A stretch of 64,000 nt of DNA from Herbaspirillum sp. GW103 (lineage in GTDB: Bacteria; Pseudomonadota; Gammaproteobacteria; Burkholderiales; Burkholderiaceae_D): contig NZ_AJVC01000004.1 in assembly GCF_000261365.1 (NCBI RefSeq), forward strand, positions 1,042,166 through 1,106,165. The letters run 5' to 3'. The notes beneath the pieces were generated by a model, which searched no databases, had not been told where the DNA came from, and worked only from the letters and a program-made list of their open reading frames with translations. How positions within the stretch are numbered: position 1 is the stretch's first letter; every line of letters begins with the position of its first letter. Below are positions 52,644-62,412 of the stretch, in pieces. Made by a program: the position numbers and the translations under genes.

Positions 52644-53423
52644 TCAGCTGAACATCAGTGCAGTCAGCAGGAAATCCAGGCCCAGTACGGTGAGCGAGGC
52701 GATCACCACGGTCCGGGTGGTGGCGCGGGCCACGCCTTCGGGCGTCGGCTGGGCTTCATATCCCTGGAACAATGCCACGAAGGTCACGGCCACGCCGAAG
52801 ACGATGCTCTTCAACACGCCATTGGCGATATCGTTCCACACATCCACCCCGCCCTGCATCTGCGACCAGAACGCGCCCTCATCCACACCGATGAGCAGCA
52901 CGCCGACCACATAGCCCCCCAGCACACCGACGGCGCTGAAGATGGCCGCCAGCACCGGCATGGCGATCACGCCGGCCCAGAAACGGGGCGCCACCACGCG
53001 TTGCAGCGGGTTCACGGCCATCATTTCCATGGCCGACAACTGTTCACCGGCCTTCATCAGACCGATTTCGGCGGTCAGCGAGGTCCCGGCGCGCCCGGCG
53101 AAGAGCAGGGCCGTGACCACCGGGCCCAGCTCACGGGTCAGCGACAAGGCCACCAGCAGACCCAAGGCCTGCTCCGAACCATATTTATTGAGCGTGTAAT
53201 ACCCCTGCAGACCCAGCACGAACCCCACGAACAGGCCCGACACCGTAATGATCACCAGCGAATAGTTGCCGATGAAGTGGATCTGGTCGGTAATCAAGCG
53301 CGGACGGCGCAGCAGGCCCAGCGAGGCCCCCAGCATGTTGATGAACATGCGCGCGGCAAAACCCACGCCGACTGCGAACTCGCGCACGCTGCGGCCCAGA
53401 CCGCCGAGCAGACGGACGATCAT
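52644..53423 (-). CDS. mlaE: Phospholipid transport permease MlaE
   Basis: 259 residues with several membrane segments. LTRELGPVVTALLFAGRAGT, MKAGEQLSAMEMMAVNPLQR and VAPRFWAGVIAMPVLAA are diagnostic of the MlaE/YrbE family. It overlaps mlaF by 4 bp and precedes mlaD by 74 bp. Confidence 0.96.
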   Translation of the reverse strand: MIVRLLGGLGRSVREFAVGVGFAARMFINMLGASLGLLRRPRLITDQIHFIGNYSLVIITVSGLFVGFVLGLQGYYTLNKYGSEQALGLLVALSLTRELGPVVTALLFAGRAGTSLTAEIGLMKAGEQLSAMEMMAVNPLQRVVAPRFWAGVIAMPVLAAIFSAVGVLGGYVVGVLLIGVDEGAFWSQMQGGVDVWNDIANGVLKSIVFGVAVTFVALFQGYEAQPTPEGVARATTRTVVIASLTVLGLDFLLTALMFS

Positions 53424-54265
53424 GCGCCACCTCCCAGGCCCAGGTCCTCGGCCAGCGAACGGCCCGGATAATGGAAGGGCACCGGACCATCGGCCTCGGC
53501 GTGGACAAATTGCTTCACATAGGGATCGGTGGATTCACGCATCTGTTGCGGCGTTCCCTGGGCCACGATCTTGCCGGCCGACAGGAAATACACATAGTCG
53601 GCAATGGCAAAGGATTCATTGACATCGTGCGACACCAGGATCGAGGTCGACCCCAGGGCATCGTTGAGGCGGCGGATCAGGTTGGCCGTCACGCCCATGG
53701 AAATCGGATCGAGCCCGGCGAAGGGTTCGTCATACATGATCAGCGCCGGGTCCAGAGCGATGGCCCGTGCCAGCGCCACACGGCGCGCCATGCCGCCGGA
53801 AATCTCGGCCGGCTTGAGGGCGGCGGCATTGCGCAGGCCCACGGCATTCAACTTCATGAGAACCAGGTCGCGGATGAGCGTTTCATCCAGGTCGGTATGC
53901 TCGCGCAACGGGAAGGCCACGTTGTCGAACACCGTCATGTCGGTAAAGAGCGCGCCGTTCTGGAACAGCATGCCCATCTTGCGGCGCAGCACATACAACT
54001 GCCGGGTCGCCAGCGAGGGCACGTTCTCGCCATCCACTTCCACCCTGCCCTGCTGAGGCTGCAACTGCCCGCCGATCAGGCGCAGGATGGTGGTCTTGCC
54101 GGATCCGGAACCGCCCATCACCGCCACCACCTTGCCGCGCGGGAAGTCCATCTGCAAACCGGTCAGGATGGGCCGGTCGCCATAACGGAAATGCAGATCG
54201 CGGATTTCGACGATGTTGGGCACGGGAGGCAAGGGGATTCTTTGAGGATTTGGGAAAACCGACAT
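53420..54265 (-). CDS. mlaF: Phospholipid transport ATPase MlaF
   Basis: 281 residues from ATG 54265. Walker A MGGSGSGKTTILR, signature EISGGMARRVALARAIALDP, Walker B LIMYDEPFAGLDPIS and switch His in VSHDVNE. First gene of the mla cluster, coupled to mlaE by a 4-bp overlap. The start codon lies very close to the best promoter, so the message may be nearly leaderless. Confidence 0.95.
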   Translation of the reverse strand: MSVFPNPQRIPLPPVPNIVEIRDLHFRYGDRPILTGLQMDFPRGKVVAVMGGSGSGKTTILRLIGGQLQPQQGRVEVDGENVPSLATRQLYVLRRKMGMLFQNGALFTDMTVFDNVAFPLREHTDLDETLIRDLVLMKLNAVGLRNAAALKPAEISGGMARRVALARAIALDPALIMYDEPFAGLDPISMGVTANLIRRLNDALGSTSILVSHDVNESFAIADYVYFLSAGKIVAQGTPQQMRESTDPYVKQFVHAEADGPVPFHYPGRSLAEDLGLGGGA

Positions 54266-54275
54266 TGTAGAGCAA

Positions 54276-54303
54276 ATTTTACAAATCGCTTTCAAGAAGG
54301 CAA
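54276..54303 (-). promoter_or_regulatory. Candidate mla operon promoter, TTGCCT-N16-TAAAAT
   Basis: On the minus strand -35 TTGCCT (54298-54303) and -10 TAAAAT (54276-54281) have a 16-bp spacer. The predicted start is only a few bases before the mlaF ATG. A palindrome-like GCCTGT...ACAGGC (24 bp, about 54333-54356) lies upstream and might bind a regulator. Confidence 0.5.
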
Positions 54304-54595
54304 TACAGCCTGTAAATCACGGGCGCTGAAAACGCCTGTTCTTTACAAGTTACAGGCATGTTCACTACAAATAGGGACACTTTCCGACAACCAACTAGAT
54401 GACGGATGAGTCATTTAAATATTGCACCGGCAAAAAAATTCTTATTGCGTGGTACATCTGCAACGGAATGGTGCATTGCAGACAATTTCCGAGATGCGAA
54501 TCAAGACTCGCATGTTACCAGTGATGGCCGGATACCACAGCGCGTACGTGCGCTTCGATGCTGCGTTGCAAAGCTGGGGCTTGGGGCGTCGGGCT

Positions 54596-54604
54596 TGCTA
54601 CAAT
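54596..54604 (+). promoter_or_regulatory. Candidate ychF promoter, extended -10 TGCTACAAT
   Basis: TGC followed by TACAAT 29 bp before the ychF ATG matches an extended -10 element; no good -35 is seen 17 bp upstream, as is common for extended -10 promoters. The rest of 54304-54632 holds no convincing gene. Confidence 0.5.
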
Positions 54605-54632
54605 GTCGGTTTTGCTTTCGGAAGAATCTGTC

Positions 54633-55724
54633 ATGAGCCTCAAATGCGGCATCGTGGGTCTGCCCAACGTCGGTAAATCCACTCTTTTCAATGCGCTGAC
54701 CAAGGCGGGCATCGCCGCCGAGAACTATCCGTTCTGCACCATCGAGCCCAACGTCGGCATCGTGGAAGTGCCAGATCCGCGCCTGAAGGCGCTGGCGGAG
54801 ATCGTCAAGCCCGAGCGCATCCTGCCGGCCACGGTGGAATTCGTGGACATTGCGGGCCTGGTGGCGGGTGCCTCCAAGGGTGAAGGTTTGGGCAACCAGT
54901 TCCTGTCGCACATTCGCGAGACCGATGCCATTGTCAACGTGGTGCGTTGCTTTGAAGACCCGAACGTGATCCACGTAGCCGGTCGCGTGAGCCCGCTGGA
55001 CGATATCGCCGTGATCCAGACCGAACTGGCGCTGGCCGACATGGGCACGGTCGAGAAGGCCATCCACCGCGAACAGAAGAAGGCCCGTTCCGGCGACAAG
55101 GATGCGGCCAAGCTGGTCGCGCTGCTGGAGCGCATCATGCCGGCGCTGGACGAAGCCAAGCCGGTGCGCGCGCTGGGTCTGGATGCCGAAGAGATGCTGC
55201 TGATCAAGCCCTTGTGCCTGATCACGGCCAAGCCGGCGATGTATGTGGCCAACGTGTCCGACAGCGGTTTCACCGACAACCCGCTGCTGGACCAGCTGAC
55301 CGCCTACGCCCAGGAACAGAACGCCCCCATCGTGGCCATCTGCGCGGCCATCGAAGCCGAGATCGCCGATCTCGACGACGCCGACAAGGCCGACTTCCTG
55401 GCCGACATGGGCATGGAAGAGCCGGGCCTGGACCGTCTGATCCGTGCGGCCTTCAAGCTGCTGGGCCTGCAGACCTACTTCACGGCGGGCGTCAAGGAAG
55501 TACGCGCCTGGACCGTGCCGGTGGGTGCGACTGGCCCGCAAGCGGCTGGCGTGATTCACACCGACTTCGAACGCGGCTTCATCCGTGCGCAGACCATTGC
55601 CTTTGAGGACTTCATTGCCTTCAAGGGTGAGACCGGCGCAAAGGAAGCGGGCAAGATGCGCGCGGAAGGCAAGGAGTATGTGGTCAAGGATGGGGATGTG
55701 ATGAATTTCTTGTTCAATGTCTGA
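54633..55724 (+). CDS. ychF: Ribosome-associated ATPase YchF (OLA1 type)
   Basis: 363 residues from ATG 54633, the exact length of the E. coli protein. [20 protein letters not shown] is the P-loop; [20 protein letters not shown] is G3; a C-terminal TGS domain ends [13 protein letters not shown]. It belongs to the Obg-class GTPases but prefers ATP, binds ribosomes and affects oxidative stress. Single gene with its own terminator. Confidence 0.97.
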   Translation: MSLKCGIVGLPNVGKSTLFNALTKAGIAAENYPFCTIEPNVGIVEVPDPRLKALAEIVKPERILPATVEFVDIAGLVAGASKGEGLGNQFLSHIRETDAIVNVVRCFEDPNVIHVAGRVSPLDDIAVIQTELALADMGTVEKAIHREQKKARSGDKDAAKLVALLERIMPALDEAKPVRALGLDAEEMLLIKPLCLITAKPAMYVANVSDSGFTDNPLLDQLTAYAQEQNAPIVAICAAIEAEIADLDDADKADFLADMGMEEPGLDRLIRAAFKLLGLQTYFTAGVKEVRAWTVPVGATGPQAAGVIHTDFERGFIRAQTIAFEDFIAFKGETGAKEAGKMRAEGKEYVVKDGDVMNFLFNV

Positions 55725-55779
55725 TTCAACTTAGCTGTTTCAAGCAATTTCATCACGTTGCAGAAATCGCCAAGAACTT

Positions 55780-55808
55780 AAATCCTCGTGAATACGGGGA
55801 TTTTTTTT
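55780..55808 (+). terminator. Terminator after ychF
   Basis: AAATCCTCG (55780-55788) pairs with CGGGGATTT (55795-55803, one G-U) around a six-base loop and runs into eight Ts. Classic intrinsic terminator 55 bp past the stop. Confidence 0.9.
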
Positions 55809-55913
55809 GCTGCCTTGGGTCAGGGAGCATCCGCATTGGCGGCAGGGGTGAAGCTTGCCAACAACACTTACAGGCGCCGGAGAATGAGTCGCATACGGCG
55901 CCTTCCGTGAGGC

Positions 55914-56471
55914 TCAGTCCGGGTTTGCGCGGATGCAGAGGTCATACTGCTTGGACAGATGGGCATTGGCTTCGGCAACGAAGGCCTCGGGCACGCTTTC
56001 TACAATGGACGATCGCCCCTGCTCCAGGGTAAATATGCCGAAATGGTTTGTTGAATCATTCATGAAATCGTAGATCAATAGATAATCCATGTCCGCCGTA
56101 TCCTTGTAGCGGCAAACGTTTCTCAAAAACGGAAGACTCACCAAGAGGGTATAGACGCTGTAGGAGAAATCAAGGCTGCTGAATTGCCAGATGCCGGTTG
56201 CGGAATCGTAGTTCGACATGGTCAGGCCATAGCACTGCGATGATGCGCACCAGCCTTCAAGCGATTCCTTGACCGTTCGATCTCCGCGCTCAACTTCGCT
56301 GTATTCATTGACAAGGGCCTGCGTGATCTGAGGGTCGTAGTTGCCCTTGGTGTTCAGCCATTCGACCCAATCGTCGAAATCCGACGGTCGGCCGCCGTCG
56401 CTTTCCAGGTAATCGGCATACGCCTGCGGGCTCAACTTGACACGCATATAAAATGAAGGTGTATCGGACAT
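55914..56471 (-). CDS. Protein of unknown function, 185 residues
   Basis: Reads SFYMRVKLSPQAYADYLESD, GGRPSDFDDWVEWLNTKG, then an acidic C-terminal domain with DFMNDSTNHFGIFTLEQGRS. It is soluble, acidic and lacks signal or membrane segments. The style is like immunity or type VI accessory proteins, but I recognise no family. It stands alone between ychF and the LysR gene. It ends at AGTCCGGG with no clear terminator. Confidence 0.7.
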   Translation of the reverse strand: MSDTPSFYMRVKLSPQAYADYLESDGGRPSDFDDWVEWLNTKGNYDPQITQALVNEYSEVERGDRTVKESLEGWCASSQCYGLTMSNYDSATGIWQFSSLDFSYSVYTLLVSLPFLRNVCRYKDTADMDYLLIYDFMNDSTNHFGIFTLEQGRSSIVESVPEAFVAEANAHLSKQYDLCIRANPD

Positions 56472-56819
56472 GCTCTTCCTTTAGAAAATGAGTGGACTAC
56501 TTCATGGCTGATGCCGGCGCGCGCAGATATGAATGATTCCAAGTAGGGCCACTTCTATCACTGCGTTCTCCGGCACGCCGTCATGAACGGGATTGTGGTC
56601 TGAACATGGGTCCACTTGGAATGGAAATTTTCGGAGAAAGTGCGCCAGTTCTAAAACAAATCAACAGCGCCTTGCATTGCGGTTCCAAGATACCGGCGGT
56701 CAATGATGCCGAGTCCGAATGTGGGCTGCGATCAAGCGCGTGTGGATGGTGGCCTCCCAGGAAGAAATTCTCTAAATCATTTCCGCTTGTCCACGACAAG
56801 TGCTGTGGACAATTCAACT
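56472..56819. other. Gene-free gap between the unknown gene and LysR
   Basis: About 350 bp with no supported gene. Short open frames exist on both strands (for example 56606-56821 and 56581-56835), but their products lack any recognisable motif and have mixed codon use. No transposon ends were found. It may be decayed sequence. Confidence 0.5.
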
Positions 56820-56852
56820 GAAAGTGATTCTCCAATTATGAGAATCACTTTC
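56820..56852. terminator. Perfect 13-bp hairpin after the LysR gene
   Basis: GAAAGTGATTCTC (56820-56832) and GAGAATCACTTTC (56840-56852) are perfect complements around a seven-base loop, directly at the LysR stop. There is little T-run on either side, but stem and place fit a terminator. Confidence 0.65.
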
Positions 56853-57770
56853 TCACCTCCTCCCACTACTCAACTGCGGCGTCAAAAACGACTGCCTGAA
56901 ATACTCCCGCACCGCCTCCATCGCCGGCGTAAATTTCACCCCCTTGCGCCAGGCCAGCCCCACATTCATGGCCGGCACGTGATCCATCAACAACACGGTC
57001 TCGATACGCAACCCCTCCAGCGACCACGGCCGATACACCAGGTCCGACAAAATCGCCACCCCCGAACCATTGGCCACCATGCTGCGCACCGCCTCGATGG
57101 AACTGGTGCGCATGATGATGTTGGGCTTGCGTCCGCTCTGGTTCCAGTAGCGCAGCGCGGTCTTGTCGGCCTCGTCCACCGTCAGCAGGATGAAGGGCTC
57201 ATGGACCACCTCGGAGAGATTCACCACCGAGCGCTCCCCCAGCGGATGGCGCGCCGGTAGCCACAGCCGGCGCACCGAACCAAACAGCGTCTCGTAAGCG
57301 ATCTCGCGATGGCGCAGGTTGGAAGTCAGCACCACCGCCATGTCGATGTCGCCCTCCACCAGGCTCTGCTCGATCTCGGCACGCTCCTTCTCATGCACAT
57401 GCAGCTTGATCCCCGGATAGGACTGCGACAACCGCTGCAAATGGTGCGGCAAGAAATATCCCAGCACCGTGTAACTGGCCGCCACCCGCAAGCTGCCGCT
57501 GGCGGTGTTGTCCGGTAAGGGGCTCTTCATCGCATCGTCCACGCTGCGCAGAATCGAATACGCATGATTCAAAAAATGCCGCCCGCTGTCGGTGAGGATC
57601 ATCCCCTGCGGTGAGCGGATGAACAGCGGGGCGCCCAGCATGGCCTCCAGTTCCTGGATGGCGCTGGTGACCGAGGATTGCGAAATGTGCAGATGAATTG
57701 CCGCCTGCGAAATCTGTCCCACTTCCGCAGTAGCAACGAAATAACGAATCTGCCGGAGGGTGATGGCCAT
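56853..57770 (-). CDS. LysR-family transcriptional regulator
   Basis: 305 residues. A winged helix-turn-helix at about 1-60 (LRQIRYFVATAEVGQISQAA, QSSVTSAIQELEAMLGAPLF) and a periplasmic-binding-like effector domain at about 90-300. It is divergent from pxpA with 129 bp between starts, the usual layout for a regulator of the adjacent operon and of itself. The effector is unknown; a substrate of the downstream enzymes is likely. Confidence 0.94.
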   Translation of the reverse strand: MAITLRQIRYFVATAEVGQISQAAIHLHISQSSVTSAIQELEAMLGAPLFIRSPQGMILTDSGRHFLNHAYSILRSVDDAMKSPLPDNTASGSLRVAASYTVLGYFLPHHLQRLSQSYPGIKLHVHEKERAEIEQSLVEGDIDMAVVLTSNLRHREIAYETLFGSVRRLWLPARHPLGERSVVNLSEVVHEPFILLTVDEADKTALRYWNQSGRKPNIIMRTSSIEAVRSMVANGSGVAILSDLVYRPWSLEGLRIETVLLMDHVPAMNVGLAWRKGVKFTPAMEAVREYFRQSFLTPQLSSGRR

Positions 57771-57790
57771 GTTTGATGCCCTTCATAAGC

Positions 57791-57807
57791 TATCGGATTT
57801 TTCGATA
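57791..57807. promoter_or_regulatory. Candidate LysR binding site
   Basis: TATCGGATTTTTCGATA contains ATC-N9-GAT, a form of the dyad bound by LysR regulators, and lies 21 bp upstream of the regulator start in the divergent region facing pxpA. No strong sigma-70 promoter for pxpA stands out. Confidence 0.55.
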
Positions 57808-57899
57808 TCAAGCCCTCTGATAATACATCTGTCCAATACCGTGGCCGATTTCTATACTCATTTTCACGCGCTGATTCCGGCAGCGCAGGAGACCACGAG

Positions 57900-58658
57900 A
57901 TGAGAACAATCGATCTGAATTCGGACATGGGCGAAGGCTTCGGCCCCTGGACCATCGGCGATGGCGTCGATGCGGCCATCATGCCCCTGATCAGTTCAGC
58001 CAACATCGCCACAGGCTTCCATGCAGGCGATCCCAATACCATGCGGCGCACGGTGGAACAGGCGCGGCAACACGGCGTGGCCATCGGTGCGCATCCGGGC
58101 TTCCGTGATCTGGTCGGCTTCGGCCGCCGTCACCTCAACGCCCCGGCCACCGAGCTGGTCAACGACATGCTCTACCAGCTCGGCGCCCTGCGCGAATTCG
58201 CCCGCCTCAACGGCATGACCTTGCAACACATCAAACCGCACGGCGCGCTCTACATGCACCTGGCCCGGGATGAAGAGGCCGCGCGCACCTTCGTGCAGAC
58301 CCTGCGCCAGCTGGACCCGAACTTGCTTCTGTTCTGCATGCACGGCTCGGCCGTCTGGCGCGTGGCCCGGGAACTAGGACAATCCGTGGTCTGCGAGTTC
58401 TACGCCGACCGCGATTACGACAACAGCGGCTCCATCGTCTTCACCCGCTGGGTCGGTGCGCTCGATCCTGCGCAGGTGGCGGCCAAGGTGCTGCGGGCCT
58501 GCCGCGAAGGCGTGGTGCGCACGGTCGAAGGGCGCGATATTCCCATCGCCTTCGAATCCGTCTGTATCCACAGCGATACACCCGGTGCCCTCGCACTGGT
58601 GCAGGCCACGCGCAGGAGTCTCGAAGCCGCCGAAATAGCCATCGCCGCACCGCGCTGA
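57900..58658 (+). CDS. pxpA: 5-oxoprolinase subunit A (LamB/YcsF family)
   Basis: 252 residues. [14 protein letters not shown] is the family signature; [36 protein letters not shown] and [14 protein letters not shown] follow. PxpA with PxpB and PxpC hydrolyses 5-oxoproline to glutamate using ATP. It heads an operon that also holds biotin carboxylase parts. The true substrate here may differ. Confidence 0.95.
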   Translation: MRTIDLNSDMGEGFGPWTIGDGVDAAIMPLISSANIATGFHAGDPNTMRRTVEQARQHGVAIGAHPGFRDLVGFGRRHLNAPATELVNDMLYQLGALREFARLNGMTLQHIKPHGALYMHLARDEEAARTFVQTLRQLDPNLLLFCMHGSAVWRVARELGQSVVCEFYADRDYDNSGSIVFTRWVGALDPAQVAAKVLRACREGVVRTVEGRDIPIAFESVCIHSDTPGALALVQATRRSLEAAEIAIAAPR

Positions 58659-58691
58659 TCCATACCATTCATCACACGAAGGAGAAAAGTC

Positions 58692-58940
58692 ATGGCAGTC
58701 CAAGAAGTGCACTCCCCTTTGCCCGGCACCTTCTATCGCCGGTCCAGCCCTGAGGCCCCACCCTATGCACAGGAAGGCGACCTCATCGAAGCCGGTGCCG
58801 TGATCGGCCTGATCGAAGTGATGAAACAATTTACGGAATTGCAGGCCGAGCACGGCGGCACGCTGCAGGCCTTCCACGTCGAGAACGGCGATCCGGTCGA
58901 ACCCGGCCAACTGGTCGCCGTGATCGAGACGGCAGGCTGA
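58692..58940 (+). CDS. Biotin carboxyl carrier protein (BCCP-like)
   Basis: 82 residues, a lone biotinyl domain: VHSPLPGTFYRRSSPEAPPY, GDLIEAGAVIGLIEVMKQFT, with the biotin-accepting lysine in EVMKQF (usual EAMKM). It lacks the N-terminal extension of AccB. It lies 9 bp before the biotin carboxylase gene, with AAGGAGAAA before its ATG. Confidence 0.93.
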   Translation: MAVQEVHSPLPGTFYRRSSPEAPPYAQEGDLIEAGAVIGLIEVMKQFTELQAEHGGTLQAFHVENGDPVEPGQLVAVIETAG

Positions 58941-58949
58941 GGCGGCACC

Positions 58950-60338
58950 ATGAGCACGTCCATCACCAAACTCCTGATCGCCAATCGCGGCGAGATCGCC
59001 GTGCGCATCCTGCGGGCCGCGCAAGCGCTGGGTATCCCGACCGTGGCCGCCTGCAGCGAGGCCGATACCGATTCGATGGCCGCGCGCATGGCCGATGAAG
59101 TCCAGATCATCGGACCGGCGCGCGCCGACCGCAGCTATCTCAACGCAGATGCACTGCTGCAGGCCGCACGCGCGACCGGTGCCAATGCCATCCATCCCGG
59201 CTATGGCTTCCTCTCCGAGAACGCCGCCTTCGCGCAAGCGGTCACCGAGGCCGGGTTGATCTTCGTGGGACCGGATGCCGATACCATCCGCCGCATGGGC
59301 GACAAGGCCGAAGCGCGCCGTACTGCGGCCTCTGCCGGCGTGCCGGTGGTGCCGGGATCGCCGGGTGAACTCGATGATCTCACCGCCGCCCTGAGCTGTG
59401 CCGAACAGGTCGGCTATCCCCTGCTGATCAAGGCCTCGGCCGGCGGCGGTGGTCGCGGCATCCGCATGGCGCGCGATGCCAACGAACTGGCGCGCGAATT
59501 TCCGATTGCGCAGAGCGAAGCGCAGGCCGCTTTTGGATCAGGTGCGGTGTACCTGGAGCGCTTCATCCGCAGAGCGCGCCACATCGAAGTGCAGATCCTG
59601 GGCGATGGCCAGCGCGCCGTACACCTGTTCGAACGCGAATGCTCGCTGCAACGGCGCCGCCAGAAGGTCTTCGAAGAAGCGCCCTCGCCCGCACTCACGT
59701 CCGCACAGCGCCAAGCCCTCTGCGAGAGCGCGGTACGGCTGGCCGAACAGTTGCACTATCGCGGCGCCGGCACGCTGGAATATCTCTTCGATGACGAGAG
59801 CGGCGAGTTCTTCTTCATCGAGATGAATACGCGCATCCAGGTCGAACATCCCGTCACCGAAATGATCACCGGCATCGATCTGGTGCAGGCCATGCTGCGC
59901 ATCGCGGGCGGCGAGCCGCTCGGTTTGCGGCAATCCGACATCCGCATGCAGGGCGCAGCAGTGGAAATGCGCATCAACGCCGAAGATCCGGAACGCAATT
60001 TCTTCCCCTGCCCAGGCACCGTGACGGACCTGCACTGGCCGCAAGGCGAATGCATCCGCGTGGAGAGCCATCTCTATGCCGGCTATCGCATTCCGCCGTA
60101 TTACGATTCCCTGCTGGCCAAACTGGTGGTGCACGGCAAGGACCGGGCGCAGGCCATCGAACGCGCCCAGGCAGCGGTAGACGCCACGCGGATCAGCGGC
60201 ATGGCCACCACCTTGCCGCTGCATCAGTGGCTGCTGGCCGATGCGCGCGTGCAGGCGGCGCGCTTCGATACCGGCGCGCTGGAAACCTGGCTGGCCGAAC
60301 GCGCAGCTGCCCGCACCGCGCAACTTGAGGAGGCCTGA
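58950..60338 (+). CDS. Biotin carboxylase (AccC-like)
   Basis: 462 residues. LLIANRGEIAVRILRAAQAL, the ATP-grasp loop KASAGGGGRGIRMA, the metal/ATP segment FIEMNTRIQVEHPVTEMITG and NAEDPERNFFPCPGTVTDLH are intact. It carboxylates biotin using ATP and bicarbonate. It is not the housekeeping accC context; no accA/accD-type carboxyltransferase is adjacent. It precedes pxpB by 1 bp. Confidence 0.95.
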   Translation: MSTSITKLLIANRGEIAVRILRAAQALGIPTVAACSEADTDSMAARMADEVQIIGPARADRSYLNADALLQAARATGANAIHPGYGFLSENAAFAQAVTEAGLIFVGPDADTIRRMGDKAEARRTAASAGVPVVPGSPGELDDLTAALSCAEQVGYPLLIKASAGGGGRGIRMARDANELAREFPIAQSEAQAAFGSGAVYLERFIRRARHIEVQILGDGQRAVHLFERECSLQRRRQKVFEEAPSPALTSAQRQALCESAVRLAEQLHYRGAGTLEYLFDDESGEFFFIEMNTRIQVEHPVTEMITGIDLVQAMLRIAGGEPLGLRQSDIRMQGAAVEMRINAEDPERNFFPCPGTVTDLHWPQGECIRVESHLYAGYRIPPYYDSLLAKLVVHGKDRAQAIERAQAAVDATRISGMATTLPLHQWLLADARVQAARFDTGALETWLAERAAARTAQLEEA

Positions 60339-60339
60339 G

Positions 60340-61239
60340 ATGAACAGCCCACAATCCCAGCCCTGCGCGCCCATCCGCTACAGCATCGCCGGTGACGAAC
60401 ACCTCTTTGCGGAAGTATCCGAATCGATGTCGCTGGAAGCCTTCTTCCGCGCCATGGCCATCACGCGCGCCGTGGAGCAACTGGCGCTGCCCGGCGTACT
60501 GGATGTCTGCCTGGCCAATGCCTCCTTCCAGATCCGCTTCAATCCTGACCTGATCCATCCGCTGGCTCTGCTGGAACAGGTCAAGGCGCTGGAAGCCAGC
60601 ACTACCGCCGAGCGCCGCATCCAGACCCGCATCATCGAAGTGCCGGTGCTGTATGACGATCCCTGGACCAATGAAACCCAGGCGCGCTTCCGTGACCGCC
60701 ACCAGGACCCGTCCTCCACCGACCTGCAATACGCGGCGCGCATCAATGGCTATGACGAGGTACAAGCCTTCATCGCGGCCCACTGCAGCACGCCCTGGTT
60801 CGTCTCCATGGTGGGTTTCGTGGCGGGGCTGCCCTTCATGTACCAGATGGTCGGGCAGGACAAGCAGTTGCAGGTGCCCAAGTACCTGCGTCCCCGTACC
60901 GACACGCCCAGGCTGACCCTCGGCCACGGCGGCTGCTTCGGCTGCATCTACTCGGTGCGCGGCGCTGGCGGTTACCAGATGTTCGGCGTCACGCCCGCGC
61001 CCATCTACGATCCGGCGCAGGGCCTGCCCTATCTGCAGGACTCGATGGTGTTCTTCCGTGCCGGTGACATCGTGCAGTTCAAGGCCATCGACCGTGCCGG
61101 GTATGACGCCGCCGTCGCGGCGGTCGAGGTCGGCCGCTTCGACCTGCGCATCCGCCCGGCCAGTTTCGATCTCGATGCCTTCCAGGCCGATCCGGCGGCC
61201 TGCATCCACGCTCTCAAGGAGGCCCTCCATGACGATTAA
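60340..61239 (+). CDS. pxpB: 5-oxoprolinase subunit B / carboxyltransferase domain AHS1 (KipI-like)
   Basis: 299 residues from ATG 60340 (GAGGAG just upstream), longer than E. coli PxpB (218) or KipI (about 240). Signature segments are MVGFVAGLPFMYQM, LRPRTDTPRLTLGHGGCFG and GGYQMFGVTPAPIYDP. An extra stretch near 105-140 and a C-terminal extension (VFFRAGDIVQFKAIDRAGYD) resemble the AHS1 half of urea carboxylase. It overlaps pxpC by 11 bp. Confidence 0.9.
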   Translation: MNSPQSQPCAPIRYSIAGDEHLFAEVSESMSLEAFFRAMAITRAVEQLALPGVLDVCLANASFQIRFNPDLIHPLALLEQVKALEASTTAERRIQTRIIEVPVLYDDPWTNETQARFRDRHQDPSSTDLQYAARINGYDEVQAFIAAHCSTPWFVSMVGFVAGLPFMYQMVGQDKQLQVPKYLRPRTDTPRLTLGHGGCFGCIYSVRGAGGYQMFGVTPAPIYDPAQGLPYLQDSMVFFRAGDIVQFKAIDRAGYDAAVAAVEVGRFDLRIRPASFDLDAFQADPAACIHALKEALHDD

Positions 61240-62206
61240 GGTGAAACAGCCCGGCCTGGCCACCACGGTGCAGGATGGCGGCCGCGAAGGCTACTACCAC
61301 CTGGGCATCCCGCCCTCCGGTGCACTGGACCAGTACGCCCTGCGCAGCGCCAACCTGCTGGTGGGCAACCCCGCCACCAGCTCGGCCCTGGAATGCAGCC
61401 TCTTGGGGCCGCAACTGGAGTTCCAGTGCGATGCGCTGGTCGCCGTCACCGGCGCGCGCATGCAGCCGCGCCTCGATGGCAGCGACCGGCCACTCGATAC
61501 CGCCTTCAAGGTGCGCAGCGGCCAGGTGCTCAGCTTCGACTACCCCAAGGCCGGCGCGCGCAGCTATCTCGCCATCGCCGGTGGCATCGACGTGCCGCTG
61601 GTACTGGAAAGCCGCGCCACCTATGCCCTGGGCGCACTCGGTGGATGGCATGGCCGCAAGCTGGCCAGGGACGACGAACTGCCGCTGGGGCGCGCGTCCG
61701 CGCAGGCCATCGAAGGGCGTGCCCTGCCGCTGTCGCTGGTGCCGGTATTCGACCGCGAAGCCGTGCTGCGCGTGGTACCGGGGCTGTATATACATCGCCT
61801 CACCGAGGACGCCGTGGAGCGTTTCTTTGCCGATACCTGGACCGTGGCCTCGGAAGCGGACCGCATCGGCTACCGCTTCAAGGGGGGCCAGCCCATGCAG
61901 TTCCGGCCGCGTGAACAGCCCTTCGGCGCCGGGTCGGATCCGTCCAACATCGTCGATGCCTGCTATCCCATCGGTTCGATCCAGATCCCCGGTGGTGTGG
62001 AGCCCATCGTGCTGTTGCGTGATGCCGTTTCCGGCGGCGGTTACGCCACCATAGGCACCGTCATCAGCGCCGACCTCGACCTGATCGGGCAACTGCAACC
62101 CAACCACAAGGCGCAGTTCGTGCGCGTGACACTGGAGCAGGCGCTGGAGGCCCGGCGCCAGTACCAGCAGCGCTTCCAGCGCCTGGGCAGTCTCCTGACC
62201 GACTGA
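61229..62206 (+). CDS. pxpC: 5-oxoprolinase subunit C / carboxyltransferase domain AHS2 (KipA-like)
   Basis: 325 residues from ATG 61229. KQPGLATTVQDGGREGYYHL, GIPPSGALDQYALRSANLLV, FRPREQPFGAGSDPSNIVDA and PIVLLRDAVSGGGYATIGTV are the AHS2 pattern. With PxpB it forms the catalytic unit that in urea carboxylase transfers CO2 from biotin. It overlaps pxpB by 11 bp. The 206-bp gap to the permease has no gene. Confidence 0.93.
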   Translation: MTIKVKQPGLATTVQDGGREGYYHLGIPPSGALDQYALRSANLLVGNPATSSALECSLLGPQLEFQCDALVAVTGARMQPRLDGSDRPLDTAFKVRSGQVLSFDYPKAGARSYLAIAGGIDVPLVLESRATYALGALGGWHGRKLARDDELPLGRASAQAIEGRALPLSLVPVFDREAVLRVVPGLYIHRLTEDAVERFFADTWTVASEADRIGYRFKGGQPMQFRPREQPFGAGSDPSNIVDACYPIGSIQIPGGVEPIVLLRDAVSGGGYATIGTVISADLDLIGQLQPNHKAQFVRVTLEQALEARRQYQQRFQRLGSLLTD

Positions 62207-62412
62207 GACCGGCACAGCCGCGCATCCCTCCGTTTGATTCCCGCCCCGGGCCGACGTGCAGTCGCCGCCCCGGGATGGGAGCAGCTTTGCCAGCGAGTTT
62301 TGCATACGCAATTCCGTTGGTATTTCGCTTCGGTTTTTTCGCTTTCGTTTTTCGCTCTCGCCTCTCATCCACCTCATTGAATCATCGCTTCAACGTCTCA
62401 GGAGAAACTGAC

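Noticed and set aside
56581..56835. Remnant of an insertion sequence between the unknown gene and LysR
   Set aside because: No transposase motif, terminal repeat or target duplication could be seen; only short unrelated frames.
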